Part shown: piece after piece, positions 1 through 8,052 of the stretch
Numbering within the stretch: position 1 is the first letter of the stretch
Layout of the letters: every line of letters starts with the position of its first letter
NCBI GenBank assembly: GCA_041666525.1
Contig: JBAYGT010000023.1
Location: 1 to 21,499 of the forward strand
Direction of reading: 5' to 3'
From: JBAXTZ01 sp041666525
Lineage (GTDB): Bacteria > Bacillota > Negativicutes > JBAXTZ01
DNA length: 21,499 nucleotides
Program-made: the position numbers and the translations under genes
The notes under the pieces: generated by a model
The model's database searches: none
What the model was told of the DNA's origin: nothing
What the model saw: only the letters and a program-made list of their open reading frames with translations

Positions 1-60
1 AAAGACTGGTCGAAAGTGTATGGTGAACTAACAATTATGCACGGCGACAGAATCGAATAG
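1..60 (+). CDS. 3' end of an unidentified gene (partial)
   Basis: Frame 1 is open from the first base and ends in TAG at 58-60, giving the last 19 residues of a protein whose start lies upstream of the window. The tail (KDWSKVYGELTIMHGDRIE) looks like ordinary coding sequence, but it is too short to assign to a family. It is followed by 86 bases before the MFS permease start, with no clear terminator, so it could belong to the same transcript. Confidence 0.5.
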   Translation, partial: KDWSKVYGELTIMHGDRIE

Positions 61-146
61 CATCAATCCTATCTTCCATTTGTTACTTCTTGCTATTTAC
101 AGAGTTTATTTCACACACCCTTTTATGCGGGGTGGTTGGAGGGAAA

Positions 147-1454
147 TTGCAGAATAATTCGATTAATTATGCCAAATGGATGAAGCTGGCGATGCTGACG
201 GTTGGACTTGGGAGCATTTATAAAATTGCTTATGTCACAGATGTTTTATATGTGCCGTTTCAAGATGCCTTTGGCTTGAGCAATTCGCAGATTGCTTTTA
301 CACTGACAGTTTATTCAATTGCACAGACGATTGCCTATCTATTATCTACTTATGCGGCAGACCGGGTTCCTGCGAAATTATTGGTGGGTGGATCGCTGGT
401 AATTACCGGAATTTGCGGCTTCGTTATTTCGACGATGCCGGCGTATTCAACGCTGTTGATGGTGTGGATAGTATTAGGTGTTTTTTGTGAAGGAATGTAT
501 TGGCCGGCGTTGGCAAAATTGGTGCGCATGCTTGGCCGCGATGACGAGCAGGGGAGATTGTTTGGTATTCTGGCTGGCGGACGCGGAATAATCGATACTT
601 CAGTGGCATTTATCGGCGGAGTAGTGCTGTTTAGTTATTTTGGCAGCGGCATCAGCGGTTTAAAGGCAACATTTGTGTTTTACGCTTGTTGGGACGTTAC
701 CATCGGTTTGATTACTTTGATTTTTCTGAAACAATCGACTTTTGCTAACAAGAAAGAAACCGAAGACAAGGTCACTTGGCAGGATACGCTCCAGGTATTG
801 AAGATGCCGGAATCGTGGATGGCAGCTTTTATCGTATTTTTTGCCTATTGCGGGATGGTGACAACGTCGTATTTTAATCCATACCTGGTAAAAATGTATC
901 ACATGCCGGTCGCGGTTGCCGCTGTCTATGGAATTATTGCGTCCTATGGTCTGCGTATTGGCGCGGGGCCGCTGAGCGGGTTTATTGTTGACTTTTCATT
1001 TAAGGGTGCAGCCAGCAGATTGATGTATATTGGTTTTGCTGCAGCTGCGCTGATTGCGGTGACGTTGCTGATGATTCCGGTGCATGAGGCGATGTTGTGG
1101 CCGACGATTATTTTGACGTTGGTATTTTGTTTTATGATTTTATCGATGCGCGCGACCTATACGGTGCTGTTCGAAGAGACAAAAATGCCGCGTAAAACCA
1201 TGGGAGCGTCGGTAGCGTTTGCCTGTTTTATCGGGTTTACGCCGACAATGTTCGGTTATCCGCTAGCCGGTTGGATTTTGGATACTTACGGCGACGGTGT
1301 CGGATTTAACATGCTTTGGGGCATTACCTCAATCTGTATGTTTATGGGTGTAATAATTTCACTGCGAATGCGGATGCATGTGCGTAAACGCTTGCGCGTG
1401 TTGCGGCGTAAAGCGGCAGCGGAACAAGCTTTGCAGAATAATGGCGAAGGATGA
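147..1454 (+). CDS. MFS permease, GlpT/YihN-like
   Basis: This is a 435-residue polytopic membrane protein of the major facilitator superfamily, with about 12 hydrophobic segments and a basic, Arg-rich C-terminal tail. A motif-A-like loop (AADRVPAK) sits between the second and third membrane segments. The stretch EGMYWPALAKLVRMLGR followed by GRLFGILAGGRG recalls organophosphate/sugar-acid type permeases; the substrate cannot be read from the sequence. I chose TTG at 147 because GGAGGG lies at 138-143, three bases before it (short spacing); TTG at 90 and ATG at 180 have no good ribosome site. The gene ends 13 bases before the TipAS gene, so the two are likely cotranscribed. A drug-efflux role is possible given that neighbour, but is inference. 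Confidence 0.8.
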   Translation: MQNNSINYAKWMKLAMLTVGLGSIYKIAYVTDVLYVPFQDAFGLSNSQIAFTLTVYSIAQTIAYLLSTYAADRVPAKLLVGGSLVITGICGFVISTMPAYSTLLMVWIVLGVFCEGMYWPALAKLVRMLGRDDEQGRLFGILAGGRGIIDTSVAFIGGVVLFSYFGSGISGLKATFVFYACWDVTIGLITLIFLKQSTFANKKETEDKVTWQDTLQVLKMPESWMAAFIVFFAYCGMVTTSYFNPYLVKMYHMPVAVAAVYGIIASYGLRIGAGPLSGFIVDFSFKGAASRLMYIGFAAAALIAVTLLMIPVHEAMLWPTIILTLVFCFMILSMRATYTVLFEETKMPRKTMGASVAFACFIGFTPTMFGYPLAGWILDTYGDGVGFNMLWGITSICMFMGVIISLRMRMHVRKRLRVLRRKAAAEQALQNNGEG

Positions 1455-1467
1455 GGAAACAAGCACA

Positions 1468-1878
1468 ATGACCAGTAAAATTGATCAACTGACTGATGAA
1501 CAGCAAACCCAACACCGTGAACAGGCGGCGGAGCGTTACGGTGAAAAAATTGTTGAAGATAGCGAAAAACGGATCGAAGCATTAGGCGAAGCGGGTGTTG
1601 CCGATTTAAAAAAACAATGGTTCGAAATATGTAATGTGATTTATGAGCGCCGGGATTATGGTGTCAGCGATAAGTTTGTGCAAGAACAGGCGAGAAAGTT
1701 GCATGACTGGGTAAATAACTTTTGGGATTGCGATATTAAAGCTTTCCGCGGATTAGGAAACACCTACAACAGCAGTCCGGATTTTCGCGCCAATATCATC
1801 AATCAGTTCGGCGGTGAGATGCCGGCGTTTCTCGAACAGGTGATTGCTCATTATTGTGAAAATTCGAGGGATCAATAA
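1468..1878 (+). CDS. Stand-alone TipAS-domain protein
   Basis: The 136-residue soluble protein resembles the TipAS antibiotic-recognition domain of the MerR-type regulator TipAL. It has the family features in order: a segment ending ERYG, a central helix pair (DLKKQWFEICNVIYE), then FWDCD, GLGNTY, a PDF/RANI element and a C-terminal helix with IAHYC. There is no MerR helix-turn-helix; the sequence upstream codes for the MFS permease. In the family, TipAS domains wrap around thiopeptides, and AlbA-type relatives bind albicidin. The start at 1468 is preferred because GAGGA lies at 1453-1457; ATG 1441 is possible but overlaps the permease and has a weaker site. The stop codon abuts the hydrogenase ATG, so translation is probably coupled. 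Its ligand is unknown; a drug-binding or redox-sensing role is inference. Confidence 0.75.
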   Translation: MTSKIDQLTDEQQTQHREQAAERYGEKIVEDSEKRIEALGEAGVADLKKQWFEICNVIYERRDYGVSDKFVQEQARKLHDWVNNFWDCDIKAFRGLGNTYNSSPDFRANIINQFGGEMPAFLEQVIAHYCENSRDQ

Positions 1879-3294
1879 ATGATCAAAAACACCACTACCC
1901 AGATTCGCGAGCGGGCAGTAATAGAAATTGTGCGGTTGATGCGGCAAGGTGAGCTAAAGGCTGAATTGCCAAAACTTACACGCCGGATTTTTCCCGGACC
2001 AAACCCGACCTATCGCGAATCGATTTACATGGAACGCGAAATATTGATGCAGCGGATAAAGATCTATCTGGGGCTGGATTACGAGCAAACCAAAAATATT
2101 GAACTATATGAATTAGCCGAAAAATTGCCGGAAATTCTTGCAGAAACAAGTGAGTGGCAAGCACAGGATAAAATTATTCAGGTGATCAAAGAAGGTTGTG
2201 ATGCTTGTCCGTCTTCCGGTTATTACATAACTGAATTGTGCCGCAATTGTTTGGAAAAACGCTGTATTGCTGCCTGCCCGAAGAGTGCCATTGATATTAT
2301 CGGCAACCGCGCAGTAATTGACAAAAAGAAGTGCGTTAAGTGCGGTTTGTGCATGAAAGCCTGTAATTTTTCAGCCATTGTTAAATTAGAGCGGCCCTGC
2401 AAAGCGGCCTGTCCGGTTGGCGCGATAACTGAGGATGAATATGGCAGCGCAGAAATAATTACCGAGAAGTGTATTGTTTGCGGACGTTGTGTACAGGTCT
2501 GCCCCTTCGGCGTTATCGAATTTATTGCTGATTTACCAAAAGTTGTCAATCAAATGTTGAACGGCACTCAACTTGTTGCAATCGTGGCGCCGGCGATACT
2601 GGGGCAGTTTGGCATGGCAACATCGTTTCATACAATTCGCGAGAGTTTACTGAAAATCGGGTTTGCCGAGGTGCTCGAAGCAGCAAATGGTGCAGATTTA
2701 GTGGCACAGGAAGAAGCGAAACATTTTACCGGTGGTGGCGAATTTATGACTACATCCTGCTGCCCGGCTTTTGTTGAATATATTAATAAATATCAGCCGG
2801 ATTATAGCAAAAATATTTCTTCGGCAGTTTCGCCAATGGTCAAAATGGGGCAGGTGGCACGTGTGGATTATCCAGACGCCAAGACGGTGTTTTTTGGTCC
2901 GTGTCTTGCCAAAAAACTTGAAGCCCATCGCAGTGAAGTGATTGATTATTGTATAACTTTTGAGGGCTTAAAAATCCTTTTTGATTTTGCCGAAATCAAT
3001 TTAGCGGATAACGCAAGCGAGGAAGAGCTAAATGCTACGGTTGATGGTTGGAAATTCGCCTGCGCCGGCGGTGTGGCGAAATATGTTCAGAAAATTGGTG
3101 AACACGATTTGCGAGTGTTGACGATGAATGGTATGGAAGAAGCAGCGGAAGCCTTCAAAAAAATCACTGACGGCGGATATGATTTGTTGGAAGGAATGGC
3201 CTGCCGCGGCGGATGTATCAATGGACCGGGTATCATTGCCAATCCGAAAATTACGGAAATGCTGATAAAGAAATTGTCGCAAAGCAAAAATTGA
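1879..3294 (+). CDS. [FeFe] hydrogenase, monomeric, group-B-like
   Basis: This 471-residue cytoplasmic iron-sulfur enzyme should interconvert H2 with protons and electrons. The three H-cluster motifs are present: TSCCPAF (292-298), GPCLAKKLE (340-348) and EGMACRGGCINGPG (438-451). They supply Cys295, Cys342, Cys442 and Cys446 as cluster ligands and Cys294 as the expected proton-relay residue. GPC in place of the MPC of typical group A, and the short GPG end, point to group B. An N-terminal region (about 1-100) without known motifs is followed by a Cys-rich ferredoxin-like region with Cys at 107, 110, 121, 124, 129, 133, 152, 155, 158, 162, 174, 178, 198, 201, 204 and 208, enough for up to four [4Fe-4S] clusters. 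GAGGG at 1866-1870 is a good ribosome site. Maturases HydEFG are not in the window. Group B enzymes are poorly characterised. Confidence 0.9.
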   Translation: MIKNTTTQIRERAVIEIVRLMRQGELKAELPKLTRRIFPGPNPTYRESIYMEREILMQRIKIYLGLDYEQTKNIELYELAEKLPEILAETSEWQAQDKIIQVIKEGCDACPSSGYYITELCRNCLEKRCIAACPKSAIDIIGNRAVIDKKKCVKCGLCMKACNFSAIVKLERPCKAACPVGAITEDEYGSAEIITEKCIVCGRCVQVCPFGVIEFIADLPKVVNQMLNGTQLVAIVAPAILGQFGMATSFHTIRESLLKIGFAEVLEAANGADLVAQEEAKHFTGGGEFMTTSCCPAFVEYINKYQPDYSKNISSAVSPMVKMGQVARVDYPDAKTVFFGPCLAKKLEAHRSEVIDYCITFEGLKILFDFAEINLADNASEEELNATVDGWKFACAGGVAKYVQKIGEHDLRVLTMNGMEEAAEAFKKITDGGYDLLEGMACRGGCINGPGIIANPKITEMLIKKLSQSKN

Positions 3295-3310
3295 TTCCAG
3301 TCAGCTTTTA

Positions 3311-3339
3311 TGTACAAGCAACTATTTTTCGTTTATAAT
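3311..3339 (+). promoter_or_regulatory. Probable sigma-A promoter for the exported protein gene
   Basis: TGTACA (3311-3316) and a perfect TATAAT (3334-3339) are separated by 17 bases. The -10 lies 34 bases before the ATG at 3374. It separates the following gene pair from the hydrogenase cluster, although no terminator is visible between them. Confidence 0.55.
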
Positions 3340-3373
3340 CTTCCTGATAGTGTGAAAATATTAGGGAGAGCTT

Positions 3374-4495
3374 ATGAGAAAAATAGTTGCTTTTTTATTT
3401 TTGGTTATATTTTTCTGTTCAGGAACAGTTGCAGCGAATAAACCGGTTGTCAACCTCGATTGGAACAGCTATGTATTTTTTGCCGGTGATGCTGATAAAA
3501 TTTATGAGAATTATAAGTTGGCGGCCTTTGATTTTGGTCAAACGGAAGCCACGATAAAGGAGTGGTTGCAATCGGCACAAAAGCGTGGTGTACTACCGTT
3601 TATCATCAAAGACACTGCTGACGATGACGTTTATGCAAACAACAACCAATTGCTCCAGACCAGTAATCAGCTGGGAATTATCCTGTTAATGACTTCTGAC
3701 CGTACGGCTGATGAGGCGTATAAAACACTTGGAGTTATTCGCAGCGATTTTTACTGCACCTACAATATGCTCATTTGCAGCGCCGATAACAGTGATGGCA
3801 GTTTAAGGATTTTGTACAGCATCCCGATTAACGCGGTTTCGCAGAACCCACTGCAGTCGCCAATTAACGAACCGCCGACAATTGCCAAAAAAGCAGCAGT
3901 ATTTCAAGAGCTGCTAAAAAAATCGCTTTACAATCAACTCGAACCTAAGCTTGAAAAAATCAAGCTAAACAATCTGGAAACCAAAACGCTTACCATGAAT
4001 ACTTATCAGGTTGAAACGGTAGACATGAGTTCCAATAAAGCGCGGGCATTATATGGCGATCAGGATAAACAGATTGAAAGTATGGTCTCGGAATGGTACT
4101 CTGGTTGGTTAGCAGCTAATGATTTGCTGGTTTATCCGCCGCTTTGTGATGGCAATTGGAAAGGTTCGGCTACTGGTGGAATTTTCTCGATGACGGTTAA
4201 TAGTCCGAGTGGTAGCAAAATCGTTTCGATGCAAAAAGCCAACCGTGCGATTTCGCTTGATATTAGTGGCATCAATTGCAAAATTGTAAAAACCAATATG
4301 GTTGAGCAGCAGATGATCTACAAAGTCTGGCTGTCGGCGCTGTGTATACCGAAATTCTCGCGCGAGAAAGATTTTTCGTTTTATAAATCAGTAATAACCA
4401 ATGCTCAAGACTATGACGAGCGTGATGTATATTCGATGGGCTTGTTTGTTGCTTGTCAACTGTCGGCGGAGGAGTTGGCGCAGAAAATGCGTTAG
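3374..4495 (+). CDS. Exported protein of unknown function
   Basis: The 373-residue product starts with a clear Sec signal peptide: MRK, a hydrophobic core, and a likely cleavage after GTVAA near residue 21. There is no lipobox, so it should be periplasmic or secreted. I do not recognise a family. The mature part is mixed alpha/beta with several scattered Cys residues (in SDFYCTYNMLICS, PPLCDG, GINCK, ALCIP and VACQL), which would allow disulfides. The ribosome site GGGAGAG lies just before ATG 3374. The gene ends 8 bases before the carboxylesterase ATG; the AGGAG overlapping its stop codon serves the next gene, so the two exported proteins are made from one transcript and may act together. 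Confidence 0.75.
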   Translation: MRKIVAFLFLVIFFCSGTVAANKPVVNLDWNSYVFFAGDADKIYENYKLAAFDFGQTEATIKEWLQSAQKRGVLPFIIKDTADDDVYANNNQLLQTSNQLGIILLMTSDRTADEAYKTLGVIRSDFYCTYNMLICSADNSDGSLRILYSIPINAVSQNPLQSPINEPPTIAKKAAVFQELLKKSLYNQLEPKLEKIKLNNLETKTLTMNTYQVETVDMSSNKARALYGDQDKQIESMVSEWYSGWLAANDLLVYPPLCDGNWKGSATGGIFSMTVNSPSGSKIVSMQKANRAISLDISGINCKIVKTNMVEQQMIYKVWLSALCIPKFSREKDFSFYKSVITNAQDYDERDVYSMGLFVACQLSAEELAQKMR

Positions 4496-4503
4496 GAGCG
4501 AAC

Positions 4504-6078
4504 ATGAAAACAATCAGAGTATTAGCTTTTTGCGGTATACTGCTGGCCTTGTTGGCGGCAGTCGCTAACGCTGCGGTCATCACTGCACCCTGCGGGCAGA
4601 TTTCCGGAATTATGGCCGATAATGGAGCAAATGCCTGGCTTGGCATTCCTTACGCGCATGAAACATCCGGGAACTATCGGTTTCGCCCCCCTCAACCGGT
4701 CGCCGATTTTATCGGAATATATAATGCAGATAAGTATAGTCCGGCTTGCCTGCAGGTTATTAATCCGGAATTCAAATTGGTTGATACAATATCCGAGAAT
4801 AGTTTAACGCTTAATATTTGGTCGCCTGCGACAACTAACTCAGAACTCAGGATTCAGAATTCAGGACTGGCTCAGAATTTGCCAGTCTGTGTCTTCATCC
4901 ATGGCGGCGGTTATACTATTGGTAGCAGTGCGCAGCCGTTATATAATGGTGCGAATTTGGCGAAAAACGGTAATATTATTTTTGTGACAATAAATTATCG
5001 GTTGGGCGCTGAAGGATTTTTGTATTTAAATGAGGTTGACGAGAGTTTTGCCGGTAGTGGTAATATCGGATTGCAAGACCAAGTCGCGGCGCTCAAATGG
5101 GTACAGCGCAATATCGCAGCGTTCGGTGGTGATCCGGCGCAGGTGACGATCATGGGTGAGTCGGCCGGTGCCGGTTCGGTAGCTTGTTTGATGGTAGCGC
5201 CCGCTGCAAAAGGCTTATTTAATAAAGCGATTATTGAAAGCGGCGGATTTCAATTAACCAAGGATAAATCAGATGCTGCGCTAGTTACGAAGAAGTTTAT
5301 GAAATATGCCAACTGCAAAAACATCGCTGAGTTGCAAAAGCTCAGCGTGGAACAATTTTTAACAGCACAGGCAGTTTTAATGAAAGAATACGGTTGGCTG
5401 GCGAACGAGACGCTATTTGCACCGGTGCGCGGGGATGTCTTAATTCCTGAAAATCCGCTGGTTAGTTTGCAAAACGGTGCGGCCAGAAATATCAGTTTGC
5501 TGGTCGGCACTAATCAGGATGAAATGGGCTTGTTTAAGCGGTTTGTGCCGCTCAAACCGTTAATGAATATGACCACCTACAGATTGTTTGTCCCAGATGA
5601 TGCGGTCACACTGGTTGGCAAAATTGATTATCAGGTGCAACAGTTTTATCAAACGACCTATCCGCAACTTTCCGGAATAGATTTACTGTTCAAAGCGGTT
5701 GACGATGTTTTTTTTAATGTTAACGCTTATAGATTAGCTGACGCTCAAAGTTATAACGGCAACGTTTATATGTACCGTTTTATCTGGAGTGGTGAATATG
5801 GTGCAATCCATGGCTTGGAATTGCCGGCTGTGTTTGGAAATGCGATGCCGGATGCAAAAGTATATTTTGGTAACGTTCCGCTCGATCCGCTGGTAACCAA
5901 ATTAATTCAACCAGCATGGTTAGCGTTTATTACAACCGGTAATGCATCTAACACGCCGGCAACCGGATTATGGGCGCAGTATGAAACCATTCATCGGCCG
6001 ATGCTGCAACTGTCAACAACTGCCAAATTACGTTGTGATATCGACAGCGCGGCCCGGCTGTTTTGGTACAACAGATAA
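4504..6078 (+). CDS. Secreted type-B carboxylesterase
   Basis: The 524-residue protein belongs to the type-B carboxylesterase/lipase family of alpha/beta hydrolases. It has a signal peptide (cleavage likely after VANA, residue 23), the oxyanion-hole motif HGGGYTIGS (from about 133), the nucleophile elbow GESAGAGS with Ser220, an acidic residue in NQDEMG (Glu340) and the histidine motif GAIHGLELPAVFG (His436). It should hydrolyse carboxylic esters outside the cytoplasm; the substrate is unknown. The start at 4504 is chosen because AGGAG (4494-4498) precedes it and the signal peptide begins there; an upstream in-frame start at 4453 would bury the signal sequence. A short low-complexity insert (TNSELRIQNSGLAQN) before the oxyanion motif comes from a 14-base tandem repeat. 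The gene ends in a strong hairpin. Confidence 0.92.
   Translation: MKTIRVLAFCGILLALLAAVANAAVITAPCGQISGIMADNGANAWLGIPYAHETSGNYRFRPPQPVADFIGIYNADKYSPACLQVINPEFKLVDTISENSLTLNIWSPATTNSELRIQNSGLAQNLPVCVFIHGGGYTIGSSAQPLYNGANLAKNGNIIFVTINYRLGAEGFLYLNEVDESFAGSGNIGLQDQVAALKWVQRNIAAFGGDPAQVTIMGESAGAGSVACLMVAPAAKGLFNKAIIESGGFQLTKDKSDAALVTKKFMKYANCKNIAELQKLSVEQFLTAQAVLMKEYGWLANETLFAPVRGDVLIPENPLVSLQNGAARNISLLVGTNQDEMGLFKRFVPLKPLMNMTTYRLFVPDDAVTLVGKIDYQVQQFYQTTYPQLSGIDLLFKAVDDVFFNVNAYRLADAQSYNGNVYMYRFIWSGEYGAIHGLELPAVFGNAMPDAKVYFGNVPLDPLVTKLIQPAWLAFITTGNASNTPATGLWAQYETIHRPMLQLSTTAKLRCDIDSAARLFWYNR
4839..4866 (+). repeat. Two-copy 14-bp tandem repeat inside the esterase gene
   Basis: Two adjacent 14-base units (4839-4852 CTCAGAACTCAGGA; 4853-4866 TTCAGAATTCAGGA) differ at two positions. 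A degenerate CTCAGAATTT follows a few bases later. The repeat encodes a surface-loop-like insert between NIWSPAT and LPVCVFIHGGG, where the family tolerates length variation. Confidence 0.6.
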
Positions 6079-6118
6079 ACAAACCGCCCGAATCAAATTA
6101 ATGATTCGGGCGGTTTGT
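6079..6118. terminator. Bidirectional terminator between convergent genes
   Basis: A perfect 17-bp inverted repeat (arms 6079-6095 and 6102-6118) with a 6-base AATTAA loop fills the 40 bases between the esterase stop (6078) and the permease stop (6119). The stem is GC-rich in the middle (CCGCCC/GGGCGG) and ends AAACCG..CGGTTT, so U-rich 3' sides exist on both strands. It should terminate both transcripts. Confidence 0.9.
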
Positions 6119-7441
6119 CTATCTGTGAGTTTTTATGGAATAGGCAATAAATAGCAATAATAGCCATAACGGTGCAATGAAAGCGGTTTCCGACATGCCC
6201 GGCGTAAACCACATGATTACAAATACCGCGAACAAGAAGAGGTAGCATAAGTAACTGATATAAGGGTAGAAGGGCAAGGGAAAAGTTGATGGCGCAAATT
6301 GGCCGATGGCGACTTTTTTGCGAAAATGGGAATGAGTGACAAGGATCATAAACCAATTAATCAGGGCGGCAGCAGTGGCAACTGCCACCACATACATAAA
6401 CGCCGATTGCGGTGCGATATATAACAAAAATACCGCAGCCATTGAAATTGCGGATGAAAATAAAAGAGCATTACTTGGAACACTCCGGCGATTCAATTTA
6501 CGAAAAATTCGCGGAGCATTGCCTTGGGCGGATAAATTACAAAGCATGCGGCCGTTAGCGTAGAGTGCGCTATTATAAGCGGATAATGCAGCGGTAATAA
6601 TGATAAAATTTAAAACGTTAGCTGCCGCCGGTAAACCGTTTGCTGAAAAAACTTCGACGTACGGACTCTGGATGTTGCCGATTTCGTTCCAGGGATAAAG
6701 CATCAATACAATGGCTGTTGAGCCGATATAGAAAATAAGTATTCGAAAAATTATACTGTTGACAGCTTTAGGAATCGTTATGCCGGGATTTTCCGCCTCG
6801 CCGGCGGTTATTCCGATTAACTCGGTACCGCCGAACGAGAACATCACAATCGTTAAAGACATAAGAAAACCGGTAAAACCGTTTGGATAAAAGCCGCCGT
6901 AGGCGCGGAGATTGTGGATGCCGTCGGCAAGACCGTATTGCGCAAAAACCAAATACGCGCCAAAGACAATCATGCCGATGATTGCGGAAACTTTTATTCC
7001 TGACAGCCAGTATTCGGTCTCGCCGAAAGTTTTGACATTTACAAGGTTTACAAGAGTTAGTAAAATTGCGCAAGCCAACGCTGATAGCCATTCCGGGACA
7101 AAAGGGAACCAAAATTGTATATACACGCCAAGTGCGATTAATTCAGCCATACTTACGATTACATAGTTGAACCAATAATTCCAGCCGGTGACAAAACCAG
7201 CGGCCGGCCCCCAGTATTCATAAGCGTAGGCCGAAAACGATCCGGATACAGGATTGTGTACCGACATTTCGGCGAGCGCCCGTACGATAAAATACATAAA
7301 TATACCACAGACGGCATAGGACAACAGCACGCTGGGTCCGGCCATGGCGATAGTGTTCTTGGAACCAAAAAACAGACCGGTACCGATGGCGCTTCCGAGT
7401 GCGATCATTTGGATGTGGCGATTTTTAAGATTGCGTTGCAT
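6119..7441 (-). CDS. Amino acid permease, APC superfamily AAT type
   Basis: The 440-residue membrane protein has about 12 transmembrane segments. It opens with the family signature ALGSAIGTGLFFGS in the first segment and carries SFGGTELIGITAGEAENPGITIPKAV in the segment 6 region, typical of the AAT family (GABA, aromatic, proline, histidine and arginine permeases). It should import an amino acid with protons; the substrate is not resolvable. The ATG at 7441 (minus strand) is chosen over a longer in-frame start because GGGGG lies just upstream and the protein then begins MQRNLKNRHIQMIALG as relatives do. It is the only minus-strand gene in the window and has a 5' leader of about 110 bases from the putative promoter. 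Confidence 0.9.
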   Translation of the reverse strand: MQRNLKNRHIQMIALGSAIGTGLFFGSKNTIAMAGPSVLLSYAVCGIFMYFIVRALAEMSVHNPVSGSFSAYAYEYWGPAAGFVTGWNYWFNYVIVSMAELIALGVYIQFWFPFVPEWLSALACAILLTLVNLVNVKTFGETEYWLSGIKVSAIIGMIVFGAYLVFAQYGLADGIHNLRAYGGFYPNGFTGFLMSLTIVMFSFGGTELIGITAGEAENPGITIPKAVNSIIFRILIFYIGSTAIVLMLYPWNEIGNIQSPYVEVFSANGLPAAANVLNFIIITAALSAYNSALYANGRMLCNLSAQGNAPRIFRKLNRRSVPSNALLFSSAISMAAVFLLYIAPQSAFMYVVAVATAAALINWFMILVTHSHFRKKVAIGQFAPSTFPLPFYPYISYLCYLFLFAVFVIMWFTPGMSETAFIAPLWLLLLFIAYSIKTHR

Positions 7442-7548
7442 AATGCCCCCGCTATTGTCAAAAGTTGGCCGGGTAACTTGAAGTTGCAAATTGATGATTT
7501 CATAATTCCAAATAGCTATGGTTTGTATGAAAACAACAATGTTTGTAG

Positions 7549-7573
7549 TATAATGCAATTATAGCAAATTATA
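7549..7573. promoter_or_regulatory. Overlapping divergent promoter elements
   Basis: On the minus strand an extended -10 (TGCTATAAT) covers 7558-7566 and would serve the permease. On the plus strand a TATAAT at 7549-7554 lies 37 bases before the GTG at 7591. A further TATAAT on the minus strand covers 7568-7573. No good -35 hexamers accompany them. Because the -10 boxes overlap, the two genes probably compete for polymerase. Confidence 0.45.
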
Positions 7574-7590
7574 AAGGCTTTGGTGTAATT

Positions 7591-8037
7591 GTGATAAGAG
7601 TTTGGATAATATTAATAGTGATAATTTTATTGATCAGAGTGATTCGTGCCAATATTGCGCTTACCCGGAAAATTATTATCAGCACAGTTGCGTTGGCAAT
7701 ATTGACTGGTGGTTATGTTACTTATAGCCAACTGTTTTCGATAGAAGCTGATACCGGACAAATTATTAGTGCCTTGACTCAGGCCGATAAAAGTATCGTT
7801 GAATACCGGGTGAAAACCGGAAAATATCCGCTGACAATTGCTGATATAGAATCAACTGGTGTCAAATGGCCGAAAATCTCTGGCGGCTACCGGCTGGCAG
7901 ACGGTTATAATCTTACTAATGAAGAAGTTGTTATTAACAGGGTGGCTGATCGCAATTGTGGTGCCAACCGCGCGGCGGTGACAATAAACTATCAGCCGTA
8001 TGATGTGGACCACGTGAAGTTGGTTCTGGGTAATTAG
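7591..8037 (+). CDS. Small membrane-anchored protein of unknown function
   Basis: The 148-residue product has two strongly hydrophobic N-terminal segments (about 2-19 and 27-45) followed by a polar domain of about 100 residues containing KSIVEYRVKTGKYP. That last element resembles the start of the globular part of pseudopilins (residue stretch followed by GxYP), but there is no prepilin-peptidase site, so a pilin assignment is not supported. The GTG start at 7591 has only a weak, distant ribosome site (AAAGG near 7573). It ends 15 bases before rsmG, whose ribosome site overlaps its stop codon, so they are likely cotranscribed. Confidence 0.65.
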   Translation: MIRVWIILIVIILLIRVIRANIALTRKIIISTVALAILTGGYVTYSQLFSIEADTGQIISALTQADKSIVEYRVKTGKYPLTIADIESTGVKWPKISGGYRLADGYNLTNEEVVINRVADRNCGANRAAVTINYQPYDVDHVKLVLGN

Positions 8038-8052
8038 GAGAGATTTATTTAC

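Noticed and set aside
1378..1467. Longer N-terminus for the TipAS protein, possibly with a MerR DNA-binding part
   Set aside because: The upstream in-frame sequence overlaps the MFS permease coding region, is Cys/Arg-rich and lacks a helix-turn-helix; a good ribosome site favours 1468.
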